Assembly: GCF_014639075.1 (NCBI RefSeq)
Contig: NZ_BMFS01000003.1
Span: forward strand, 226,761 to 290,760
Direction of reading: 5' to 3'
DNA from: Glycocaulis albus
GTDB lineage: Bacteria > Pseudomonadota > Alphaproteobacteria > Caulobacterales > Maricaulaceae
DNA: 64,000 bases
The notes beneath the pieces were generated by a model. It ran no database searches. It had not been told where the DNA came from and saw only the letters and a program-made list of their open reading frames with translations. Shown here piece after piece: positions 45,077 through 53,168 of this stretch (positions are counted from its first letter, which is position 1; every line of letters starts with the position of its first letter). Position numbers and translations under genes: made by a program.

Positions 45077-47023
45077 CTAACCAGCGGCCTTTGCCCGCCC
45101 CTCAATGAGGGCTTCCACTACGCCGGGATCAGCGAGGGTGGAGGTGTCACCCAGAGATCCCAGCTCATTCTCCGCGATCTTCCTCAGGATGCGCCGCATG
45201 ATCTTGCCTGAACGCGTCTTGGGCAGGCCGGGCGTAAACTGGATCACATCCGGGCTCGCGACGGGGCCGATTTCCTTGCGCACCTGATCTTTCAGGGCCT
45301 TTTCCAATGCCTCGCTGGCGGCAACGCCTTCGTTCAGCGTCACATAGCACCACACGCCCTGACCTTTGATATCGTGCGGATAGCCAACGACCGCCGCCTC
45401 GGCCACGTCGGCGTGGAGCACCAGCGCGCTTTCGATCTCGGCCGTTCCCAGCCGGTGGCCGGAGACATTCAGCACATCATCAACCCGGCCGGTAATCCAC
45501 CAGTATCCGTCCTCGTCACGCCGCGCGCCGTCGCCGGTGAAGTAATAGCCCGGATAGGTGGAAAAATAGGTGTCGAAGAAGCGCTGGTCATCGCCGTAGA
45601 CGGTACGCATCTGGCCTGGCCAGGAGCCCAGAAGCACCAGATTGCCCTCTGCCGCGCCGCTATCAGGCAGGCGCTTGCCCTCATTATCCACCAGGGCGGG
45701 CTGAACACCGAACATGGGAAAGCCTGCCGAGCCGGGCTTGAGATCGTGGGCGCCAGGCAGTGGCGTGATGAGATGGCCGCCGGTCTCGGTCTGCCACCAT
45801 GTATCAACGATAGGACAATGCCCTTCGCCCACCGTCTTGTGATACCAGCGCCAGGCTTCGGGATTTATGGGTTCGCCCACCGTGCCGAGCAGGCGCAGCG
45901 AGGAGCGGTCATGTTTCGTCACCGGATCATCGCCGAGACGCATCAGGGCGCGGATGGCGGTCGGCGCAGTGTAGAAAACCGAGACTTTGTGTTTTTCAAT
46001 CACCTGCCAGAAGCGTGAGGCATCCGGCCAGGTCGGCACGCCCTCAAACATCAGGCTGGTCGCGCCGTTCGATAGCGGTCCGTAGACGATATAGGAATGA
46101 CCCGTCACCCAGCCGATATCGGCGGTGCACCAGAAAATATCGCTCTCTCTGGCATCAAAGGTAAGCGCGTGGGTCATCGTGGCCCAGAGCAGATAGCCGC
46201 CTGTGGTGTGGAGTACGCCCTTGGGCTTTCCGGTGGAGCCGGACGTATAGAGGATGAACATCGGATCCTCGGCGCCCATGGGTTCCGGCTCGCAATGGGC
46301 ATCCACCTGGATGGACAGGTCGTGATACCAGTAATCACGCCCCTCCTCCCAGTGCACGTTCGCGCCGGTGTGCTTCACGCACAGTACGCGCTTGACGCCC
46401 GGTGCGCTTTTGAGCGCTTCGTCCACATTGTCTTTCAAGGGGATGGCCTTGCCGCCGCGCACGCCCTGATCGGCGGTGATGACGAACTCGCTCTGGCAGT
46501 CATTGATCCGGCCTGACAGGGCTTCGGGCGAAAACCCGCCAAACACCACTGAATGGACCGCGCCGATGCGCGTGCAGGCCAGCATCGCGAAAACCGCCTG
46601 CGGGATCATGGGCATGTAGAGCGTGACCCGGTCGCCCTTCTTCACACCCAGCATTTTGAGCACGTTGGCAAACCGGCACACATGATCGTGGAGCTGGCGG
46701 TAGGTGATCGAATGGTGATGGGCGGGGTGATCACCCTCCCAGATCAGGGCCGGCTTGTTGGCGCGGGTTTCCAGATGCCGGTCAATGCAGTTGACCGAGA
46801 CATTGAGAATGCCGTCCTCGAACCAGCGAATGCGGAAATCTTGCCTGTTGAACGAGACGTCTGAGATTTTTTCCGGCCGCCTGATCCAGTCCAGCCGTCC
46901 CAGCTCCTCGCGCCAGAAGGCTTCAGGCTCCTGGACAGAGCGCGCATAGCGGGCCCTGTAACGCTCGCCACTCATGTCCGAGGCGGAGAAGCTGGAGGCT
47001 ACCGGAATGATCTCTTCGGACAT
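45077..47023 (-). CDS. acs: Acetyl-CoA synthetase
   Basis: A 648-residue AMP-forming ligase that activates acetate. ATP motif [51 protein letters not shown] (split) and the acetylatable Lys motif [11 protein letters not shown] near the C-terminus. Start 47023 has GAGGAAA upstream. It diverges from the creatininase-like gene over 180 bp. Confidence 0.96.
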   Translation of the reverse strand: MSEEIIPVASSFSASDMSGERYRARYARSVQEPEAFWREELGRLDWIRRPEKISDVSFNRQDFRIRWFEDGILNVSVNCIDRHLETRANKPALIWEGDHPAHHHSITYRQLHDHVCRFANVLKMLGVKKGDRVTLYMPMIPQAVFAMLACTRIGAVHSVVFGGFSPEALSGRINDCQSEFVITADQGVRGGKAIPLKDNVDEALKSAPGVKRVLCVKHTGANVHWEEGRDYWYHDLSIQVDAHCEPEPMGAEDPMFILYTSGSTGKPKGVLHTTGGYLLWATMTHALTFDARESDIFWCTADIGWVTGHSYIVYGPLSNGATSLMFEGVPTWPDASRFWQVIEKHKVSVFYTAPTAIRALMRLGDDPVTKHDRSSLRLLGTVGEPINPEAWRWYHKTVGEGHCPIVDTWWQTETGGHLITPLPGAHDLKPGSAGFPMFGVQPALVDNEGKRLPDSGAAEGNLVLLGSWPGQMRTVYGDDQRFFDTYFSTYPGYYFTGDGARRDEDGYWWITGRVDDVLNVSGHRLGTAEIESALVLHADVAEAAVVGYPHDIKGQGVWCYVTLNEGVAASEALEKALKDQVRKEIGPVASPDVIQFTPGLPKTRSGKIMRRILRKIAENELGSLGDTSTLADPGVVEALIEGRAKAAG

Positions 47024-47203
47024 GGCGTTTCCTCTGGATAGCGGCAAGCACGGTCAGGGCGGAGCTTGGCCGATTGGGTCTGCCCCCTGCAAGCGCGCAG
47101 TCCATCTGATGGCTTTTGTGCGCCCCGCCCCTTGCAAGACGGGCTGTGATCGGCTGATCTCCCTCGCGAATATTGACCCCTCGTTTGCGGGAGACATACC
47201 GGC

Positions 47204-47941
47204 ATGCAGCTCAACCAGGCCAGCTGGCCCGAAGTCGAAGCCTATCTGAAAAAGTCCAAGGGCATTGTCATCCCGATTGGCTCTGTCGAGCAGCACGGGC
47301 CCAATGGTCTTCTGGGTACCGACGCGATCTGTCCTGAAGTGATCGCGAAAGAAGCGGGCGACGAGGCGGGCTTTCTCGTTGGCCCGACCTTCTCGGTCGG
47401 CTCTGCCCAGCACCACTTGGGCTTTACCGGCACGATCACGCTGCGGCCCACCACGATGATTGCCGCGCTCAATGACTGGATCGACAGCCTGCACCGGCAC
47501 GGTTTCAAGCGTATCTTCTTCCTGAACGGCCATGGCGGAAACATCACCACCATCGATGCGGCGTTTGTGGAAAGCTATGCGGCCTGGTCGCTGGATGGCG
47601 AGGCCTGCCCCTACAAGCTCAAACAGACCTCATGGTGGATGTTCGACGAGGTGGCGCAAGTCTGCAAGGAGCTGTTTCCTGAAGGCGATGGCAGTCATGC
47701 CACGGCGTCCGAAGTTGCCGTCACCTACTATGCCTACCCGCAGGCAGTGAAAGATGTGGTGATGACACCCAAAACCGCGCCCGAGGGGCGGTTCACCGAC
47801 GCGGCAGATTACCGCAAGAACTTCCCCGATGGCCGGATCGGCTCTGATCCCTCGCAGGCTACGCCTGAAAAGGGCAAACGCATTGTGGAGGTGGCGAAGA
47901 AAGCCCTGATCCGCGAGGTTGAGGCCTATTTCGCAAGCTGA
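47204..47941 (+). CDS. Creatininase family protein
   Basis: A 245-residue metal-dependent amidohydrolase fold. GSVEQHGPNGLLGTDA and FLNGHGGNITTIDAAFVE hold the metal ligands, with a Glu in the HATASEVAVTYYA segment. Besides creatininase, the family includes enzymes for cofactor and pterin-like substrates (for example the FAPy deformylase and the mycofactocin-linked peptidase). Nothing nearby fixes the substrate. Confidence 0.88.
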   Translation: MQLNQASWPEVEAYLKKSKGIVIPIGSVEQHGPNGLLGTDAICPEVIAKEAGDEAGFLVGPTFSVGSAQHHLGFTGTITLRPTTMIAALNDWIDSLHRHGFKRIFFLNGHGGNITTIDAAFVESYAAWSLDGEACPYKLKQTSWWMFDEVAQVCKELFPEGDGSHATASEVAVTYYAYPQAVKDVVMTPKTAPEGRFTDAADYRKNFPDGRIGSDPSQATPEKGKRIVEVAKKALIREVEAYFAS

Positions 47942-47992
47942 TGCCCGCCCGGACCGCGTGACAGGACGCGTCCTGGCGCCTATATCGGCGCC

Positions 47993-48988
47993 ATGAACGC
48001 GCCCGTACAGAACCCTGCCGAAGTGACGCCGCAAGCCGGGCCGGGCCGCGTGGAACCGGCCCAGTCCCAGCGTATCAACGCGATGGCGACGGCGCTTTCG
48101 GTCGGCGTGGCGCTTGTTCTGGTTGGCGCCAAGCTGGCCGGCTGGATGGCATCGGGTTCCATTGCCCTGCTGGCGAGCTTTTTCGATTCCCTGCTGGATC
48201 TTGCTGCCTCGGTGACGGCGTTCCTCGCCGTGCGCTATGCGGCCCGCCCGGCTGATAACGAGCATCGCTTCGGCCATGGCAAGGCGGAAGCCTTTTCCAG
48301 CCTGCTGCAGGCGGTTCTGGTCGCAGCCTCGGCCATCTTTCTCTTCGTGGAGGGCGGGCGCCGGCTTGTCGATCCGCAGCCTGTGGAGGCGGGGATATGG
48401 GCGCTGGCGGTGATGGTGCTTTCGCTGGTGCTGACGCTCGGCCTGATCCGCATGCAGACGCTTGTCATTAGGCGTACCGGCTCGATCGCGGTCACCGGTG
48501 ACCGGGCGCACTATTCAGCCGATCTGCTGTCCAACCTTGCCGTGATGGGCGGGATTGCACTGGCTGTCTTCGCCGGGCTGGAGCGGGCTGACCCGGTGCT
48601 TGCCCTGTTTGTCGGCGTGCTGCTGGCGCGCTCTGCCTTCAATCTGGGCCGCGACAGCGTGAACCAGCTGCTCGACCGGGAGCTGCCAGACGAAACGCGC
48701 GCCCATATCGAGGCGCTGCTGACCGATGATCCGCGCGTGCTGGGCGTGCACGAGCTGCGCACGCGCGCAGCCGGTCCGCTCATTCATATTCAGGTGCATA
48801 TGGATCTGGAGCCGTTCCAGACCCTGAAAGAGGCCCACGATGTGGTGGTGGCGGCCGAGCTGAGGGTGCTCAGGCACTATCCGGCGGCGGACCTGCTGAT
48901 CCACTCCGACCCGAAAGGCTATGGCGAGGCGCACGGGCGCGGCTTTTTTGATGCCGACCCCGAACCGCATGATGGCGGGGCGCGCTGA
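47993..48988 (+). CDS. Cation diffusion facilitator (FieF-like metal efflux)
   Basis: A 331-residue inner-membrane antiporter with about six transmembrane helices and a cytosolic C-terminal domain (from about 215). Metal-site Asp residues are in FFDSLLDLAAS and in HYSADLLSNL, and the inter-helix motif HRFGHGKAEAFSSL is typical of the FieF/Zn-Fe group. It exports divalent metals (Zn2+, Fe2+, possibly Cd2+) using proton exchange. It is preceded by the creatininase gene, 51 bp apart. Confidence 0.92.
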   Translation: MNAPVQNPAEVTPQAGPGRVEPAQSQRINAMATALSVGVALVLVGAKLAGWMASGSIALLASFFDSLLDLAASVTAFLAVRYAARPADNEHRFGHGKAEAFSSLLQAVLVAASAIFLFVEGGRRLVDPQPVEAGIWALAVMVLSLVLTLGLIRMQTLVIRRTGSIAVTGDRAHYSADLLSNLAVMGGIALAVFAGLERADPVLALFVGVLLARSAFNLGRDSVNQLLDRELPDETRAHIEALLTDDPRVLGVHELRTRAAGPLIHIQVHMDLEPFQTLKEAHDVVVAAELRVLRHYPAADLLIHSDPKGYGEAHGRGFFDADPEPHDGGAR

Positions 48989-49033
48989 ATACGCGCTTAA
49001 ACCGCCGTGCGAAGCGCATTAGCGTTTGCTTCG

Positions 49034-49711
49034 ATGTTCATTCTGCACCACTGGCCTCTTGATCCCTGGTCCCGGCAGGCGCGCCTCGCGCTGGCGGAGA
49101 AGAAGTGTGCCGTGGAGCTGCGCTTCCAGCGTGTCTGGGAGCCGGAAGATGCGTTTTTCGATCTCAATCCGGCGGGTCTCACCCCGGTTCTGGAAGATCG
49201 GTCTGGCGAAACGCCGCTGGTCATTGTGCAGGCCGATGCCATCCTCGCCCATCTCGAGGAGACCCGGCCAGAGCCGCCGCTTCTGCCGTCAGATCCGGCA
49301 GGGCGTGCCGAGGTACGCCGTCTGGTGAGCTGGTTCGACCGCAAGTTCGATGCCGAGGTGAACGCCTATCTGCTGCATGAGAAGCTGGAAAAGCGCATGC
49401 AGAATCTCGGCTCTCCCGATGCCGCCATGATACGGGCGGGGCGCGACTATCTACGCGCCCATCTCGACTATATGAGCATGTTGCTGGAGCGCCGCGACGG
49501 GCTGGCGGGCCCTCGCTACTCCATGGCCGATCTGGTCGCGGCGGCGCATCTGTCGTGCGTGGATTATCTCGGCGATGTGCCCTGGGACAGCTTCCCGGCG
49601 GCGAAAGCCTGGTATGAGCGCATCAAGTGCCGCCCGGCTTTCCGTTCGCTGCTTGACGACCGCCTGCCGGGCCTGCCGCCTGCGCGCTGGTATGCCGATC
49701 TGGATTTCTGA
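49034..49711 (+). CDS. Glutathione S-transferase family protein (second)
   Basis: A 225-residue GST-fold protein. The N-terminal domain begins FILHHWPLDPWSRQARLALA and has LTPVLED (cis-Pro); the C-terminal domain contains GPRYSMADLVAAAHLSCVDYLGDV. It resembles the FrmB-like / beta-type GSTs of alphaproteobacteria. Start 49034 is chosen over an in-frame GTG at 49007. It is unrelated in detail to the GST at 672. Confidence 0.85.
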   Translation: MFILHHWPLDPWSRQARLALAEKKCAVELRFQRVWEPEDAFFDLNPAGLTPVLEDRSGETPLVIVQADAILAHLEETRPEPPLLPSDPAGRAEVRRLVSWFDRKFDAEVNAYLLHEKLEKRMQNLGSPDAAMIRAGRDYLRAHLDYMSMLLERRDGLAGPRYSMADLVAAAHLSCVDYLGDVPWDSFPAAKAWYERIKCRPAFRSLLDDRLPGLPPARWYADLDF

Positions 49712-49738
49712 GGGCGCGCGAAACAAGCATCTAGGAGG

Positions 49739-49774
49739 ATGCGGCCCGTGTGCCCTCACCGCCACACCTGTTAA
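49739..49774 (+). CDS. Possible Cys/His micro-ORF in the ABC-exporter leader
   Basis: A perfect AGGAGG (49733-49738) is followed by an 11-codon ORF reading MRPVCPHRHTC and a stop. The better-spaced start is the in-frame GTG at 49748, giving VCPHRHTC. Two Cys flanking His-Arg-His recall metal-sensing leader peptides. It is too short for statistical support. The first 26 bases after the GST stop hold nothing else. Confidence 0.35.
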   Translation: MRPVCPHRHTC

Positions 49775-50074
49775 CCACATTGCCACAGTTTTGCGTGTCA
49801 GCGCTTGGCCCGGCTGTCTTGCGGGTGTAACAGGCTGGCCTCGCTGACGGCATACGCCGCCCTTCCGGAGGTCTCGTCCGACCATGCGATCTGAAATCTG
49901 GAGCGCCCTCACGCGCACGCGGTAGCGCGGACAAAGGGGGCACCGGGACTGGCGGCCGAGAGGCTGCTGTTCTGCGTAACGCTTCTCCCCTGCCGCACTT
50001 CACGCTTCCATTTCAGACCTGCCTTGTCCGCGCCCGGCCACCGGGCCATGCGGGCTTCAGCATTCGAGACGATC
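49775..50074 (+). promoter_or_regulatory. Structured leader upstream of the ABC exporter
   Basis: The main feature is a long nested hairpin at 49797-49848: GTCAGCG pairs with CGCTGAC, inside it GGCC (49807) with GGCC (49837), and CTGT (49814) with ACAG (49830). Downstream is a weak 13-codon ORF (49884-49925, MRSEIWSALTRTR) with GGAGG upstream. No -10/-35 pair is convincing. The 363 bp from the GST stop to the exporter start is unusually long for this dense region. Confidence 0.45.
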
Positions 50075-51856
50075 ATGACCGGACATTTTGACGATGATGA
50101 CGCGCGCGCGCCGCGCGTGCTGTCCAATACCGCCGTCCTGGCCTTTCTCTGGCGCCAGTGGATGCGCCGCCCGTGGTTCTTTGCCGCGCTGGTGGGCTTC
50201 ACCCTCATCGCGACCACCATCGATGTCTTCATTCCGGTGGCGGCCGGGCGGCTGATCGACACCATGACGGGTACGGGCGATGGCCGGCACTGGGCTGCAT
50301 TTGCGCTGTTTCTGGGGCTCGCCATTGCCTTCAACGCTATGCGCCAGATTGCCGTGCGTTTCGAGATACGCTTCTCAAGCGCCAACATGGCCGACATGAC
50401 GACCGAGTCTTTCGCGCGCGTGCAGCGCTTTGCGCTCGACTGGCATGCCAACACATTTGCCGGCTCGGTGGTGCGCAAGATCACGCGCGGTATGTGGGCC
50501 TATGACACGATCACGGCGACGCTGTGGTTCGGGCTGATCCCGTCTGTCCTCGTCATGGCGGGGCTGGGTGTCTACATGCTTTTTACCTGGCCGCTGGTCG
50601 GGCTCTACGCCCTTTGCGTCACCGCGCTGTTCATCGTGGCGTCGGTCCTGATGTCGGCGCTCTATGTGCGCCCGCAGAATATCCGCTCCAACCGGCTGGA
50701 TTCCGAGCTGGGCGGCGCGGTGGCCGATGCGATGTCCGGCATCGCCACGGTCAAGGGGTTTGGCGCCGAGGACCGCGAGGACCAGCGCTTCCACGCGCTG
50801 GCCTGGCGCTGGCGTGGGGAGGTGAAAAAGACCTGGCTGCGCTTTGTGAACACCTGGCTGGTGCAGATCATCGCCGTGCTCGCCCTTCAGACGGGCCTGA
50901 CAGGCCTGCTGATCGGGCTTTGGCAACGCGGCGAAGCCAGCCCCGGCGCGGTGGTGTTCGCCATCACCGCCTTCATGCTGATGGCGGGCTATATGCGCCG
51001 CTTCGGCGAAGAGGTGCAGAATGTCCAGCGGGGCCTCGACGAGATCCAGGATATTGCCGCCTATGCGCGGCAGGAGACGCAAATTGCCGATGCGCCCGGT
51101 GCGCCGGACTTCGTGCCCGGTCCCGGGGCCATCATTTTCGACCGCGTGCGCTTCACCTATGCCGGGCAGAACAGGCCGCTCTACGAGGATTTCTCACTGG
51201 AGATTCCCGCGGGCGAGAAAGTGGCTCTGGTCGGCCCGACGGGCTCAGGCAAGTCCACTTTCGTGAAGCTGGTCCAGCGGCTCTATGACGTTGATGCGGG
51301 TTCGATCCGCATTGACGGTCAGGATGTGCGCGAGGTGACGCAAGGCAGTTTGCGCCGTTCCATAGCTCTCGTGCCGCAGGATCCGGCCCTGTTTCACCGC
51401 TCGATTGCGGAGAATATCGCCTATGCGCGCCCGGATGCGTCGATGGACGATATAATCGAGGCAGCGAAGCGCGCCCGCGCGCACGACTTCATCACGCGCC
51501 TGCCAGCGGGTTATGACACCCTGGTGGGAGAGCGCGGGGTGAAGCTGTCGGGCGGGGAGCGTCAGCGCGTCGCGATTGCCCGGGCGGTGCTGGCCGATGC
51601 CCAGATCCTCATCTTCGATGAAGCCACGTCCAGCCTCGACAACGAGACCGAGCGCGAGGTGCAGGAGGCGATGGCAGATGTCATGGCGGGGCGCACCGCC
51701 ATCGTCATCGCCCACCGGCTGTCGACCATTCGCGACGCCGACCGGATTCTGGTCTTCCACGAGGGCCGGATCGTGGAGCAGGGCACACATGGCGAGCTGC
51801 GCGCGCAAGGCGAGGGCGTCTATGCCCGCCTCGCGGCGCTGGCGGCGGCGGAGTAG
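50075..51856 (+). CDS. ABC transporter, fused membrane and ATPase domains (exporter type)
   Basis: A 593-residue half-exporter. Six membrane helices in the first 310 residues (for example WFFAALVGFTLIATTIDVFI) precede an ATPase domain: Walker A LVGPTGSGKSTFVKL, Q-loop VPQDPALFHRS, signature LSGGERQRVAIARA, Walker B ILIFDEATSSLD and H-loop IAHRLS. It works as a homodimer, probably exporting a lipid, peptide or drug. Start 50075 (MTGHFDDDD) is chosen; ATG 50048 is an alternative. The leader carries the uORF and hairpin described above. Confidence 0.92.
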   Translation: MTGHFDDDDARAPRVLSNTAVLAFLWRQWMRRPWFFAALVGFTLIATTIDVFIPVAAGRLIDTMTGTGDGRHWAAFALFLGLAIAFNAMRQIAVRFEIRFSSANMADMTTESFARVQRFALDWHANTFAGSVVRKITRGMWAYDTITATLWFGLIPSVLVMAGLGVYMLFTWPLVGLYALCVTALFIVASVLMSALYVRPQNIRSNRLDSELGGAVADAMSGIATVKGFGAEDREDQRFHALAWRWRGEVKKTWLRFVNTWLVQIIAVLALQTGLTGLLIGLWQRGEASPGAVVFAITAFMLMAGYMRRFGEEVQNVQRGLDEIQDIAAYARQETQIADAPGAPDFVPGPGAIIFDRVRFTYAGQNRPLYEDFSLEIPAGEKVALVGPTGSGKSTFVKLVQRLYDVDAGSIRIDGQDVREVTQGSLRRSIALVPQDPALFHRSIAENIAYARPDASMDDIIEAAKRARAHDFITRLPAGYDTLVGERGVKLSGGERQRVAIARAVLADAQILIFDEATSSLDNETEREVQEAMADVMAGRTAIVIAHRLSTIRDADRILVFHEGRIVEQGTHGELRAQGEGVYARLAALAAAE

Positions 51857-51861
51857 GGGCG

Positions 51862-52383
51862 ATGCTGATCAGACCTGAGACCCAGCAGGACCAGGCGGAT
51901 GTCCATGCCCTCACCTGCGCCGCCTTCCAGCGTGATGACGAGGCAAGACTGGTTGATCTGTTGCGCGACAAGCATGGCGAGGAGGCGATATCGCTGGTTG
52001 CCGAGATACCCGGCAGCGGGCTTGCCGGGCATATCATGCTCTCGCCCGCGCCCATCGTCGACGAGGCAGGCCATGTGGTCAGCAACGGGCTGGCGCTGGC
52101 CCCTGTCAGTGTGGACCCGGCCGGTCAGCGCAGCGGTGTCGGTTCGGCGCTCTGCCGCTCTGCGCTCTCCTGCGCGCAGGCACGCGGCGCGCCTTATGTC
52201 GTGCTGATCGGCCACCCGGCATACTATCCGCGCTTCGGCTTCGTGCCGGCCGGACCGCTGGGCATAAGATGCCCTTATGAGGGCGTGCCCGAGGAGGCGT
52301 TCATGATCGCACGGCTCGACCGCCCGGCCATGGAAGGCGTCAGCGGGCTGGTACGCTTTGATTCCGTGTTCGAGGGGTTGTAA
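51862..52383 (+). CDS. GNAT family N-acetyltransferase
   Basis: A 173-residue acetyltransferase. The core is ISLVAEIPGSGLAGHIMLSP, then LAPVSVDPAGQRSGVGSALC carrying the acetyl-CoA motif (QRSGVGSAL), then VLIGHPAYYPRFGFVPAGPLGI, a family block. It resembles the YhbS-like group. The substrate is unknown. It lies 6 bp after the ABC exporter and is probably cotranscribed. Confidence 0.88.
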   Translation: MLIRPETQQDQADVHALTCAAFQRDDEARLVDLLRDKHGEEAISLVAEIPGSGLAGHIMLSPAPIVDEAGHVVSNGLALAPVSVDPAGQRSGVGSALCRSALSCAQARGAPYVVLIGHPAYYPRFGFVPAGPLGIRCPYEGVPEEAFMIARLDRPAMEGVSGLVRFDSVFEGL

Positions 52384-52393
52384 CGCTTGAGAG

Positions 52394-52423
52394 CTGACAA
52401 AGCCCTGCTCGCATGTGTATAAT
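52394..52423 (+). promoter_or_regulatory. Promoter of ccdAB
   Basis: CTGACA (52394-52399) and a perfect TATAAT (52418-52423) are 18 bp apart, one of the strongest sigma-70-like promoters visible here. A GCATGTGTATAATCATGC imperfect dyad around the -10 may be the antitoxin operator. Confidence 0.7.
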
Positions 52424-52453
52424 CATGCGCATATCGAAGCTTGGAGGTTTGTC

Positions 52454-52705
52454 ATGGCTGGTCCGGCAAACAAAGCCCGCGTCAACCTGACGGTGGAGAC
52501 ACATGTGCTCGAAGCGGCGCGCGCCCTCGGGCTCAATATCTCGCATGCTGCTGAGGACGGGTTGAAGCGCGCAATTCAGGAAACTCAGGCGGAGCGCTGG
52601 AAACGCGAGAATGCTGACGCCCTGATGGCACACAACGCGCGTATTGAGCGGACCGGCACGCTGCTGTCACCGGAATGGGCGGCAGGCCTATCCGGGAAGG
52701 ACTGA
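52454..52705 (+). CDS. ccdA: CcdA-type antitoxin
   Basis: An 83-residue antitoxin: KARVNLTVETHVLEAARALG is the ribbon-helix-helix DNA-binding part, and ERWKRENADALMAHNARIER the toxin-binding tail (CcdA signature W-x-x-EN). SD GGAGG is at good distance from ATG 52454. It is followed 3 bases later by ccdB. Confidence 0.9.
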   Translation: MAGPANKARVNLTVETHVLEAARALGLNISHAAEDGLKRAIQETQAERWKRENADALMAHNARIERTGTLLSPEWAAGLSGKD

Positions 52706-52708
52706 GAA

Positions 52709-53020
52709 TTGCCGCGTCAGTTCGATGTTCACCGCGTGCCGCTACCGGGCGTGCCGTTTGTGGTCGTCGTTCAGTCCAGTCTTCTGGCAGACCTTGCCAG
52801 CTGTGTTGTCATTCCGCTGGTTCCTGTCGCCCAGTCCGCGAGGGAGGCCGTCCCGCGCCTGAAACCCGGCATCGACGTCGATGGCGTTACATACACACTG
52901 GTGACGACGGACATGGCGGCTTTGCCCGTCCGCAGCCTCGGACCGGCCGTAACCAATATCGAAGAGACATCACGCGGAGCCATTCTCGCTGCGATTGATC
53001 TTCTGATCTTCGGCGTCTGA
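52709..53020 (+). CDS. ccdB: CcdB-type gyrase toxin
   Basis: A 103-residue CcdB fold protein: RQFDVHRVPL, FVVVVQSSLLADL, VVIPLVPV and the C-terminal GAILAAIDLLIFGV, the last corresponding to the gyrase-contact end. CcdB traps DNA gyrase on cleaved DNA. The start is TTG at 52709, with the antitoxin starting at ATG. Confidence 0.9.
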   Translation: MPRQFDVHRVPLPGVPFVVVVQSSLLADLASCVVIPLVPVAQSAREAVPRLKPGIDVDGVTYTLVTTDMAALPVRSLGPAVTNIEETSRGAILAAIDLLIFGV

Positions 53021-53168
53021 CGGAAGCCAAAGCCAGATCATTTCCCTTATCACGGGGAAGCTGCTATAGCGCCGCGCTGTATGGGCGCCGGAGCCAATCC
53101 GCGTCCCCGGAAATTTTGTGGCGCGCCGCCAGACCCGTTTCTGAGCGCGCGCCTGGCGAGGCCTTTTC

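Noticed and set aside
49884..49925. 13-codon ORF as an amino-acid attenuator leader
   Set aside because: MRSEIWSALTRTR has no run of one amino acid, and no terminator/anti-terminator pair is evident.
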